This document shows positions 1 through 6,430 of a stretch of DNA of 6,488 nt, one piece after another. The stretch lies in NCBI GenBank assembly GCA_964496575.1, contig CAZCAC010000211.1, forward strand, positions 1 to 6,488. The letters run 5' to 3'. The notes beneath the pieces were generated by a model. It made no database searches, was not told the origin of the DNA, and worked only from the letters and a program-made list of their open reading frames with translations. The first letter of the stretch is position 1. Every line of letters begins with the position of its first letter. The DNA comes from CAZCAC01 sp964496575 (GTDB lineage Bacteria; Planctomycetota; UBA1135; GCA-002686595). The translations under genes were made by a program, and so were the position numbers.

Positions 1-3000
1 CCACCTCCAGGGTCGGGAACGCGAGCACGCGACCGCGAGGGAGATCCGCATCGAGCCGCACCGCGATCGGTTCGATCCACCAGCCATCTGGCGACCGGGT
101 GAACCGGATGCGATGGTCAGTCCCCGGATACCCCGCCGCCGGGCCGAACCAGCCCCGCAGAAGATCAGGCAGGCGGTTCCGGTTGTCCCCGACCGGATGA
201 GCCACGTTCACCGCGATCTTCATGAAGCGGAAGCGCCACGACTTGCCGTTGGGGAGGAAGACGTCGATCTCGTCGCTCGGTAGCTGCTCCCGCTCTGCGC
301 CGGTCCCTAGGATCAGGATCGGGTCCCGTTGGTTCCAAGACACCTTGACCACGAAGGAGGGAGCGCCCGCCCCGTCCGGCTTCCGGTCTCGCAGGTGCCG
401 CGCGAGGCGCCAGTCCACCAGCTCCAGGGTCAGCGCGGTCAATGCGCGCCCGTCCTGATCTTCGGCGGCCCGAGGGATCCGCGAGACCAGCCGATCCCCC
501 TCGATCTCGAACCATCGGCTGCGCGACCACGCGGCGATTGGGTTCACCCGCCAGTACGCGAGCCACTGCGCCGGATCCGGTTCTGAGGGGTCGTCGAGAG
601 CGCTCACCTCGGCGATCTCCTGGAACAGCTCGGGAGAGCGGACCAGCCGGTCGTGCGACTTCCGGGCCAGTTCCGCGAGCTCCATCCCGTCGTTCAGCGC
701 GTCCGCCTCGGCCAGGACCTCGAGCACGACCATCTTGAAAGACTTGGTCATCGCCGTCGTCTCCAGCTCGTTCAGCCAGCGGCCGGCGGCGTCGAGCGCA
801 GCCCGCTCCCGCTCGTCGAGGTCGTCCTCGTCCCGGACGAAGCCGAACCAGCCGCCCTGCCCCGCGTCCACCGCCCGCGGGTTGTACGCGCGCCGATAGA
901 GATCGCCGGCCCGCGGGCGCTCGCCGTGCAAGAGCCGCAGGCTGCGATACGCATCGAGGGCCGCCGAGGCACCGGGGCGAGGCAAAAGCCGCGCCAGCAT
1001 GTCCTTCGCCTCCAACTCGACCTCGATGGAGCACCCCGCGGGCAGCTCCGGCTCGACGCCCGAGGTGAGGTAGTCGCGCAGGCTCGTCGCCGTCGGCCTG
1101 GCGGTCAGCGACAGGAGGCGTCGCACCCGATCCAGAAAGACCCGGTGATTCCCCACGAAGTCGATCACCTGCAGGAACTCCACCTCCTCGTGAACTCGCA
1201 AGCCCCGCCCCAGCTGCTGGAGGAACACCACCGGGGATTCCGTCGGCCGCAACATCACCACCCGATCCACCGCCGGGAGGTCGACACCTTCGTTGAAGAG
1301 GTCGACGCTGCACAGCGCGTCGAGCTTGCCTTTGGCCAGGGCGGCGAGGCAATCGTCCCGGTCGTCGCTCTCCGGGCCCGAGTGGACGGAGCTGACGCGG
1401 ACGCCCCGCTCGGCGAGCCAGCGGCAGGTGAACTCCGCGTGCGCGATCGAGCAGCAGAAGACCAGCGTGCGCCGGCCAGGATGCTCGCCCCAGGCGTGCC
1501 ACAGAGTCTCCATCCGCTGCTGCGTCTGGATCTTCTCCTCCAGCACGGCGGGGTCGAAGCGTCGGTTGCGCCAGGGGATCGGCGCGTAGTCGACGGTGTC
1601 CTTCAGCCCCTGGTAGTGGAAGGGGACGAGCAGGCCCTCCTCGATCCCCTCGCCGAGGTCGGCGCGGTAGGGGAGGTGATCGTCGAACAGGCCGAGGATG
1701 TCCTCCTCGTCCGCCCGGTCCGGAGTGGCCGTCAAGCCGAGGAGGAAGCGCGGCTCCAGGTGCGCGATGATGCGCCGCCAGCTGGCGGCGGCGGCGTGGT
1801 GCACCTCGTCGACGATCACGTAGTCATAGCGATCGGGGGGGAGAGTGTTCAGTCGCTCCCGGCGAGCCAGCTTCTGCACCGAGGCGAAGACGAGATCGGC
1901 GTCGAGGTCGCCCGCAGCCCCGACGAAAAACCCGATCGAGTCCTCGGGGAACGCGGTGCGGAACGTGTCGGCCGCCTGGCTCAACAGCTCGCGCCGGTGC
2001 GCCAGGAAGAGGACGCGCGCCGGCGCGCCGGTCTCCTCCGCGAAGGCCCGGCGATCGAAAGCGGCGAACCAGGTCTTGCCCAGGCCGGTGGCCATCACCA
2101 CCAAGGCCCGGCGGCCGCCCTCGGCCCGGCAAGCGGCGACGGCGTCGAGCGCGCGTTGCTGGAGGATGTTCGGGGTCAGAGGCTCTTCGAGCGGCTCCTC
2201 GTCCTCCTCGCCCGGGGGCATCGGGTGGGCGGTAGTGCGGACGTTTTCGTGGTAGCCGGCGAGCCAAGGCTCATCCAGAGGGCGTGCTCGGTTCCACAGC
2301 TCTTCGTAGGCGGTGCACACCCGCTCGTAGGCCTCTGGATCGAACCAGCGATCGATCCGAACGTTCCACTCGATGCCGGTGCGCAGCGCGGAGTGCGAGA
2401 TGTTCGAGCTGCCGACAAACGCCGCCGCGAAGCCCTCTCCCTCGAAGCGCCAGGACTTGGGATGGAACGCTCGAGTCGGGTGAGGGAGCGAGGCGGTCTC
2501 GACAATGCGGACCTCGAGGGTACCGGAGAGGGGCGGTTCGTCTTCTTCTTCTTCGAGTGTGCTCGAGTAGGCGATCGTCCGCCGCTCCCAGTCGAGCAAG
2601 CGGCGGAGCGCGCGCTCCTGGGTGATGTTCAGGTAGTCGCCGGTCACCAGGCGGATCCGCGCTCCCTCTTCGAGAGCGGTGAGCAGGTCCTCCTCGAGGA
2701 CCCGCAGTCCGCTGTCCTGGACGAAGGCCGCGACGATGGCGATCTCGCGGGCACGGCGGAGGAGAGGGCGAAGCTCCCGGAGCAACGGGTTCTCCGTCCC
2801 ACCGGTGATCAGCGGCTCGGCCCGCTCGACCCGGTAGTTCCCCCGGCCCGGGATGACATGCCGCACCCCCCCGGTCGGGTCCGGCACGTCCCCGTCGAAG
2901 CGGGGGATGACATGCAGGTGCAGGTGCTCGATCGTCTGCCCCGCTGCGGCGCCGGAGTTGAAACCGACGTTGTAGCCGTCAGGCCCGAGGGTGGCGTCCA

Positions 3001-3199
3001 GATCGGCCTTGACCTCGTCGAGCAGCTCGAGGATGGCGAGCTGCTCCTCGCGGGTCGCCTCGAACCAGGTGGCGATCACCCGGCGCGGGACGATCAGCGT
3101 GTGGCCCTCGGAGACCGGGTAGAGGTCGCGGAAGGCAATGACGAGCGGGTTCCGGGCGACCCAGAAGGATTCGGGGAGGGAGAGGAAAGGGGATTCCAT
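1..3199 (-). CDS. HIT - PLD nuclease - superfamily II helicase - DUF3427 fusion protein (3' end beyond window)
   Basis: Multi-domain nucleic-acid enzyme, read without interruption for 1066 residues and still open at the left edge. Residues ~1-125 are a HIT domain with the histidine triad HLHLHV (H92, H94, H96). Residues ~135-310 are a phospholipase-D-like nuclease domain with one HxK motif (H246, K248) and GSSN (263-266). Residues ~340-700 are a helicase: Walker A ATGLGKT (370-376), DEVH box (464-467), TAT (490-492), motif V near 631-645 and motif VI QQLGRGLR (661-668). From ~700 on it resembles the DUF3427-type C-terminal region of such helicases. Acidic linkers lie at ~216-222 and 330-340. 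The start is the ATG at 3199, because HIT proteins of this type begin almost directly with the SPFL-like stretch seen here; no good Shine-Dalgarno precedes it. ATP-driven DNA or RNA unwinding coupled to cleavage is inferred. A role in phage or plasmid defence is plausible but unproven. Confidence 0.93.
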   Translation of the reverse strand, partial: MESPFLSLPESFWVARNPLVIAFRDLYPVSEGHTLIVPRRVIATWFEATREEQLAILELLDEVKADLDATLGPDGYNVGFNSGAAAGQTIEHLHLHVIPRFDGDVPDPTGGVRHVIPGRGNYRVERAEPLITGGTENPLLRELRPLLRRAREIAIVAAFVQDSGLRVLEEDLLTALEEGARIRLVTGDYLNITQERALRRLLDWERRTIAYSSTLEEEEDEPPLSGTLEVRIVETASLPHPTRAFHPKSWRFEGEGFAAAFVGSSNISHSALRTGIEWNVRIDRWFDPEAYERVCTAYEELWNRARPLDEPWLAGYHENVRTTAHPMPPGEEDEEPLEEPLTPNILQQRALDAVAACRAEGGRRALVVMATGLGKTWFAAFDRRAFAEETGAPARVLFLAHRRELLSQAADTFRTAFPEDSIGFFVGAAGDLDADLVFASVQKLARRERLNTLPPDRYDYVIVDEVHHAAAASWRRIIAHLEPRFLLGLTATPDRADEEDILGLFDDHLPYRADLGEGIEEGLLVPFHYQGLKDTVDYAPIPWRNRRFDPAVLEEKIQTQQRMETLWHAWGEHPGRRTLVFCCSIAHAEFTCRWLAERGVRVSSVHSGPESDDRDDCLAALAKGKLDALCSVDLFNEGVDLPAVDRVVMLRPTESPVVFLQQLGRGLRVHEEVEFLQVIDFVGNHRVFLDRVRRLLSLTARPTATSLRDYLTSGVEPELPAGCSIEVELEAKDMLARLLPRPGASAALDAYRSLRLLHGERPRAGDLYRRAYNPRAVDAGQGGWFGFVRDEDDLDERERAALDAAGRWLNELETTAMTKSFKMVVLEVLAEADALNDGMELAELARKSHDRLVRSPELFQEIAEVSALDDPSEPDPAQWLAYWRVNPIAAWSRSRWFEIEGDRLVSRIPRAAEDQDGRALTALTLELVDWRLARHLRDRKPDGAGAPSFVVKVSWNQRDPILILGTGAEREQLPSDEIDVFLPNGKSWRFRFMKIAVNVAHPVGDNRNRLPDLLRGWFGPAAGYPGTDHRIRFTRSPDGWWIEPIAVRLDADLPRGRVLAFPTLEV

Positions 3200-3200
3200 G

Positions 3201-3226
3201 GGCCGGACCAGTGTAGTCGTCCGGCC
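3201..3226. promoter_or_regulatory. Inverted repeat overlapping a possible near-leaderless promoter of the helicase gene
   Basis: A perfect 8-bp inverted repeat (GGCCGGAC at 3201-3208, GTCCGGCC at 3219-3226) with a 10-base spacer lies directly before the helicase start codon. On the minus strand the spacer holds TACACT (3215-3210), a fair -10 hexamer placed so that transcription would begin only a few bases before the ATG at 3199. That would fit the missing Shine-Dalgarno sequence. No convincing -35 box is visible at the expected distance. The dyad could be an operator, or simply GC-rich chance pairing near an insertion-sequence breakpoint. Confidence 0.3.
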
Positions 3227-3251
3227 GGCGGCATCCCATGTTGGCCGCCGG

Positions 3252-3482
3252 CGAGCGGCCGAGGACCTGCTGGGATTGGTCATGCGGCGCTACGAGAAGA
3301 CCAGCACGGTCCTGGCCTCGCATCGGCCCGTGGAGGACGGGGGGAAACTCCTGGGCGACACCGCCGCGGTGACCGGGATGCTCGACCGGCTACTACACCA
3401 CTCCCACCTGCTGAAATGCGGGCCGAGGAGCTGGAGAACTCAGCACCAGAAGGACATGAAGGCGGAGACCAAGGACGCATGA
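3252..3482 (+). pseudogene. istB: 5'-truncated IS21-family IstB-type ATPase remnant
   Basis: The last ~77 codons, in frame to the TGA at 3480-3482, match the C-terminus of IstB-like transposition helper ATPases. Recognisable stretches are AEDLLGLVMRRYEK, a TSNRPxED-like segment (here ASHRPVEDGG), GKLLGDTAAVTGMLDRLLHH and LKCGPRSWRT near the end. IstB is about 250 residues long and loads the IstA transposase using ATP; here its Walker A and B region is absent and no istA is seen, so the fragment cannot work. The usual tryptophan of the VEDWGK segment is glycine, which suggests decay. The frame stays open leftwards into the helicase gene (ATG at 3198 and at 3138), but those residues are not IstB-like. 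The deletion point is therefore between about 3200 and 3258. Confidence 0.85.
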
Positions 3483-3505
3483 TGAGTTCCGCCCCGAGCC
3501 TCCCC

Positions 3506-3554
3506 AACTGGCCGGTTTTGAGGTGATCGCAACTGGCCGCTTTTGGGTGACCGC
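3506..3554 (+). repeat. Two tandem ~25-bp terminal repeats of the IS21-type remnant
   Basis: Copy 1 covers 3506-3530 and copy 2 covers 3531-3554. Both begin AACTGGCCG and share TTTTG, GGTGA and CGC in the same order. Across the 25 aligned columns they differ by two substitutions and one missing base. Repeated terminal motifs of this size are the usual transposase-binding sites of IS21-family elements, which supports calling the adjoining istB tail the right end of one. Confidence 0.7.
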
Positions 3555-3562
3555 CGAGGCCA

Positions 3563-3737
3563 GGTCGGCGGCCTGACCTGAACTGCGCCGGGATCGACGT
3601 GGTGGGGGAGAGCTGTGCCCTGCCCGCGTTGGCTCAGCGGAGAAGGGGCTTGCGCCATCCCGGTCCGCTGTTACATTCGATCTGGAAGTGAGACCAGAGG
3701 AGGAGTCCAGAGTTCTTGAGAGGGACAGGCGAGATCG
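3563..3737 (+). promoter_or_regulatory. Upstream region of the J-like gene with a weak promoter candidate
   Basis: No gene is visible in this stretch. A possible sigma-70-type promoter is TTGCGC (3650-3655) and TACATT (3672-3677), 16 bases apart, with 3 of 6 and 4 of 6 consensus matches; it would give a leader of roughly 54 bases. A strong GAGGAGGAG tract (3697-3705) follows, but it lies 32 bases before the ATG at 3738, too far to serve it. The nearer AGGCGAG (3727-3733), 4 bases before the ATG, is the likelier ribosome binding site. An in-frame stop at 3717-3719 rules out a more upstream start for that gene. Confidence 0.25.
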
Positions 3738-4715
3738 ATGGAACGTGGCTTTTCGACCCAACCTACTCAGAGCATCGAGACAGCGTTCCAGCAACTCGGT
3801 CTGGAGCCGACCGTTGACAAGCAGGCGATCTTGAGGACGTTCCGCTCTGCTGTGGAGAAAGCGCATCCCGGCACTCTCCAGAAGCAAGGGGACAGCTGCG
3901 AGGCGCGCCACCGGTTCATCACGCTGGCAAAGGACCGCGACACCCTACTTGCGGCAATCGCACATCCCGCTTCCTTCGAGTGCTCTCCCGGAATATGGGA
4001 GAAGCCACGCGAAGTCCAGGAAGAATTGTCCGGCGATGAGGAGTGGAGAACGGCGTATGAACAAGAGTGGGAAGTGCTCAACCTGAATAAGAACGCCTAC
4101 TTCAACTTGAAGACCTCGACTCTTGCGAGCATCTATGCGGTCCTTCTAGCGCTGGGTCTGGGCGGAGTGGTGAGTCTGTTCCTGGGTGGATGGGTGCTTC
4201 TGGTTCTAGTTGTCGGGTTGGTGATCGGCATAATGCTACTTGCCATGCTGACCGTGTCCATCTCCATTCCACTCATCGGGCGGGTCAATCTGCTCGTGGT
4301 TCTGGCAATGTGCCCGAAGGCAATGAGGGGAGTTTCCAGCCGCTTGAATCGGGCTGTCGATGCGAGTGCTCGCAGCTTGCTTGCGCAATTCGTCAGAACC
4401 GGCCATCCACTGGCTAGCTTCTGGTTTGCGATGCTCTTATCTGCCGGCCTCTTGATCCTCGGGGCTATCGCTCTCAGTGCTTCGCGTGGGGGCTTCTTTC
4501 TCGGTCTTCTTGTTGTTTTTTCCATCGTGGTGGCGGGGGCGATGGCCGCAGTCCATGGGCGCATTGGGGATGACCTCGCTCGGCTGAGTTCGGCGCTCGC
4601 GGACATCCGTCGATCGAGTTTCTACAGGTCGCTGGCCACCGCCCACGAGCAGGGTGCTGCATCGGTTCGCGGCGGCCAAGTTCAGCGTGCTGTGCCGCGC
4701 ATCTCCCACAAGTAG
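3738..4715 (+). CDS. Membrane protein with an N-terminal degenerate J-like domain (HPG instead of HPD)
   Basis: 325-residue protein that I do not recognise as a named family. Residues ~12-73 follow the J-domain pattern: AFQQLGL (helix I), then DKQAILRTFRSAVEKAHPG (helix II and the loop), then EARHRFITLAKDRDTLLA (helix III, with the RF and final L in place). The HPD tripeptide is HPG (43-45), which one base change (GAC to GGC at 3870-3872) could produce. Residues 128-149 and 150-172 form one hydrophobic hairpin, and 224-246 and 252-273 a second. The loop at 192-223 and the tail from 274 are rich in Arg and Lys, so both, with the J-like domain, are predicted cytoplasmic. It converges on the Hsp70 gene with a 4-base gap, which supports a chaperone link. 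A conventional J-protein function is doubtful without the aspartate; it could anchor or restrain the Hsp70. The J-like call is my reading of motifs, not a search result. Confidence 0.82.
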   Translation: MERGFSTQPTQSIETAFQQLGLEPTVDKQAILRTFRSAVEKAHPGTLQKQGDSCEARHRFITLAKDRDTLLAAIAHPASFECSPGIWEKPREVQEELSGDEEWRTAYEQEWEVLNLNKNAYFNLKTSTLASIYAVLLALGLGGVVSLFLGGWVLLVLVVGLVIGIMLLAMLTVSISIPLIGRVNLLVVLAMCPKAMRGVSSRLNRAVDASARSLLAQFVRTGHPLASFWFAMLLSAGLLILGAIALSASRGGFFLGLLVVFSIVVAGAMAAVHGRIGDDLARLSSALADIRRSSFYRSLATAHEQGAASVRGGQVQRAVPRISHK

Positions 4716-4719
4716 CGCC

Positions 4720-6405
4720 CTAATTCAGCGAGATATCAGCATCGAAAAGCGCCTCGGCCAGCCCGGCTTTTACTTCCCTCGCGCGAATCAGATCGCCGTT
4801 CTTCAGGGTACTATCCATCTCCTCAAGCAGCTTGATCGCCGCCGGTGGCAGCTGGCTGAGCTTCGCCCTAACCCTGTCGGCGTATTGGGTCAGAGACTCC
4901 TCGGCCTTATCCGCCAAACGGGCGAGCTTCGCGTCGGATGTGACCCGGTCCTTTTCGAGATTCTCGACATGATTGGCGACCCACCGTTCGGAGATGCCGT
5001 GACCGGGGACTTCGACGTGAACGGAGAGTTGCTGCTCGATGCTGTAGTCGAAGGCGATGTTGATGGGGTACGAGCCGGCGGGAGCCGGGGGAAGCCCAGT
5101 GACCTGGCGCTCCCCCCAGAGGGTCATGTGCTCGACCGTCTCCTCGAGCACCAGGGCTTCGTAGACACTGACCATAATCACCTCCTGATCATCGTGAATG
5201 GTAGAGAACGTGTGTATGCCCTTCGCCGGCAACTTCGTCGTTGCCTCAAGGATCGGCCCGAAGAGATCAGGGCGTAGGACACCCTTTGAGTCAGATCCCA
5301 TGCACGAGACCCCGAGACTGTGGGTCAGGGAGTGGAGAGTCACCAGGTCACCGCTCTCGCGAGCATGCTCGGCCTGATAGGCGGCTCCAAGAGCCACGAC
5401 CTCCATCGGGTTCTGCTCCGACCGCGGCTCCTGCCCGAAGAACTCAGCGGTGCGCCGACGCAAGAGTGGCAGATTGCAGGAGCCGCCTACGAGAATCAGA
5501 TCGGTCACCTGTTCTGGTCGGATGGCCCCCTCGGGCGCCTTGTCGAGACAGCGTTTGACCGCCTGCATTACCCGGTTCACCAGTGGCACCGCCGCCTGCT
5601 CCAGTTCGGTGCGACTGAGCTCGAAATCCAGAAAGGACCGGGTTGAACGGATGTTGAGCGGTTCGTCCCACGAGGTCTCGCTGGAGAGATGGATCTTGAT
5701 GGCCTCGCAGTGGAGCATCAACTCATTGCGGACGGCCGGATCATCCAGCTTGCTGCCCAGCTGATGGCGGGCCTTGTCCTGAAGCAGAGAGAAGATGGCG
5801 TCGTCCAGGTCCTTCCCGCCGCAGCGCTCCTCGCCATCGTTGGCCTTGACGTCCAGGACACCGGCGAGGCAGTCGATCAGAGAAACGTCCAGCGTCCCGC
5901 CACCCCAGTCGATCACGACCGCGTTGCTGCCCGGGGGGCGGTCGCTCCTGGCGTAGGCGATGGCCGCCGCGCTGGGTTCGTTGATGACCCGCAGCACTTC
6001 CAATCCCGCGAGATGTCCAGCTTCTTTCGTCTCAGCGCGCTTTCGATCGGTGAAGTTGGCGGGAACGGTGATGACGGCTCCCTCGATGGGGCCCACGGAA
6101 CGCTCGAACCCCTCTTTCAGTCGGCGCAAGATCAGAGCACTCAACTCGACAGGGCTGAAGACATCGTCGCCCAGAGGAAAGGATGCGTCCTCGCCGATGT
6201 GCCTCTTGAACTCACGGATGCAGTTGGGATCACGCTTGGCCCGCGCGCCTACGAGCATCTGGCCATTCCTGAGGGCGACACAGGAGGGCATCACGGCAGA
6301 AGTGAACTCGTTTTCCTCCACCTTGACGCTTCTCTGCTTGCCGAGTTCGGTGTACGCGATCGCCGAGTTCGTGGTGCCGAGGTCGATTCCTACATTGTGT
6401 GCCAT
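4720..6405 (-). CDS. dnaK: Divergent Hsp70 (DnaK-like) chaperone
   Basis: 561-residue Hsp70, shorter than the ~610-640 of ordinary DnaK. Nucleotide-binding domain: GIDLGTTNS (6-14), the catalytic lysine in FKRHIG (K67), INEPSAAAIAY (141-151), DWGGGTLD (166-173), LILVGGS (303-309) and VALGAAYQ (337-344). The residues matching E. coli DnaK D8, T11, K70, E171, D194, T199 and D201 are all kept, so ATP hydrolysis is expected. The linker and substrate domain run from ~352; FSTIHDDQ (400-407) matches the beta-sandwich. A short helical lid covers ~475-561. Oddities: Trp replaces Leu in the second phosphate loop (W167), the linker reads LVTLHS where DnaK has VLLLDV, so D393 becomes H358, and THLGGED becomes ERCGGKD. 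The start is the ATG at 6405, 25 bases after the upstream grpE-like stop; an in-frame TTG at 6441 would overlap that gene. Probably co-transcribed with it. The symbol marks the family; this is likely an accessory paralogue, not the housekeeping copy. Confidence 0.94.
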   Translation of the reverse strand: MAHNVGIDLGTTNSAIAYTELGKQRSVKVEENEFTSAVMPSCVALRNGQMLVGARAKRDPNCIREFKRHIGEDASFPLGDDVFSPVELSALILRRLKEGFERSVGPIEGAVITVPANFTDRKRAETKEAGHLAGLEVLRVINEPSAAAIAYARSDRPPGSNAVVIDWGGGTLDVSLIDCLAGVLDVKANDGEERCGGKDLDDAIFSLLQDKARHQLGSKLDDPAVRNELMLHCEAIKIHLSSETSWDEPLNIRSTRSFLDFELSRTELEQAAVPLVNRVMQAVKRCLDKAPEGAIRPEQVTDLILVGGSCNLPLLRRRTAEFFGQEPRSEQNPMEVVALGAAYQAEHARESGDLVTLHSLTHSLGVSCMGSDSKGVLRPDLFGPILEATTKLPAKGIHTFSTIHDDQEVIMVSVYEALVLEETVEHMTLWGERQVTGLPPAPAGSYPINIAFDYSIEQQLSVHVEVPGHGISERWVANHVENLEKDRVTSDAKLARLADKAEESLTQYADRVRAKLSQLPPAAIKLLEEMDSTLKNGDLIRAREVKAGLAEALFDADISLN

Positions 6406-6430
6406 GTCAGCTAAGTGTCTTGTCCGGGGC

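Larger units (their letters stand above)
3250..3562 (+). mobile_element. Right-end remnant of an IS21-family insertion sequence
   Basis: The stretch joins the istB tail to a typical IS21-type terminal region: after the stop codon come two tandem copies of a repeat containing AACTGGCCG and TTTTG, of the kind seen at ends of this IS family. The left half of the element (left terminus, istA and most of istB) is missing. The exact right tip is not certain. IS21-family tips usually end in CA, and a CA at 3561-3562 just beyond the repeats is the candidate I used. Left boundary is approximate. No target-site duplication can be tested because the left end is lost. Confidence 0.7.

Noticed and set aside
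165..1502. A 445-codon minus-strand frame inside the helicase gene
   Set aside because: It is out of frame with the motif-bearing helicase reading and is dominated by Arg, Gly and Pro.
653..3526. A 957-codon open frame on the plus strand
   Set aside because: It lies antisense to the helicase gene, is rich in Arg, Gly, Glu and Ala as expected for a GC-driven shadow frame, and shows no domain. The opposite strand carries clear HIT, PLD and helicase motifs.
3561..3580. CAGGTC ... GACCTG inverted repeat after the IS repeats
   Set aside because: A 6-bp stem with an 8-base loop and no following T-tract in GC-rich sequence is easily chance.
3393..3911. A 172-codon minus-strand frame across the IS remnant and the J-like start
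   Set aside because: It is antisense to the istB tail, reads through the IS terminal repeats and overlaps the J-like N-terminus; nothing in it resembles a protein family.
4745..4771. AAAAGC ... GCTTTT inverted repeat as a terminator for the J-like gene
   Set aside because: Only six pairs, four of them A-T, with a loose interior, and it lies inside the Hsp70 coding region. Too weak to call.
5689..6414. A 241-codon plus-strand frame across the Hsp70 gene
   Set aside because: Antisense to well-conserved Hsp70 motifs; no motif of its own.
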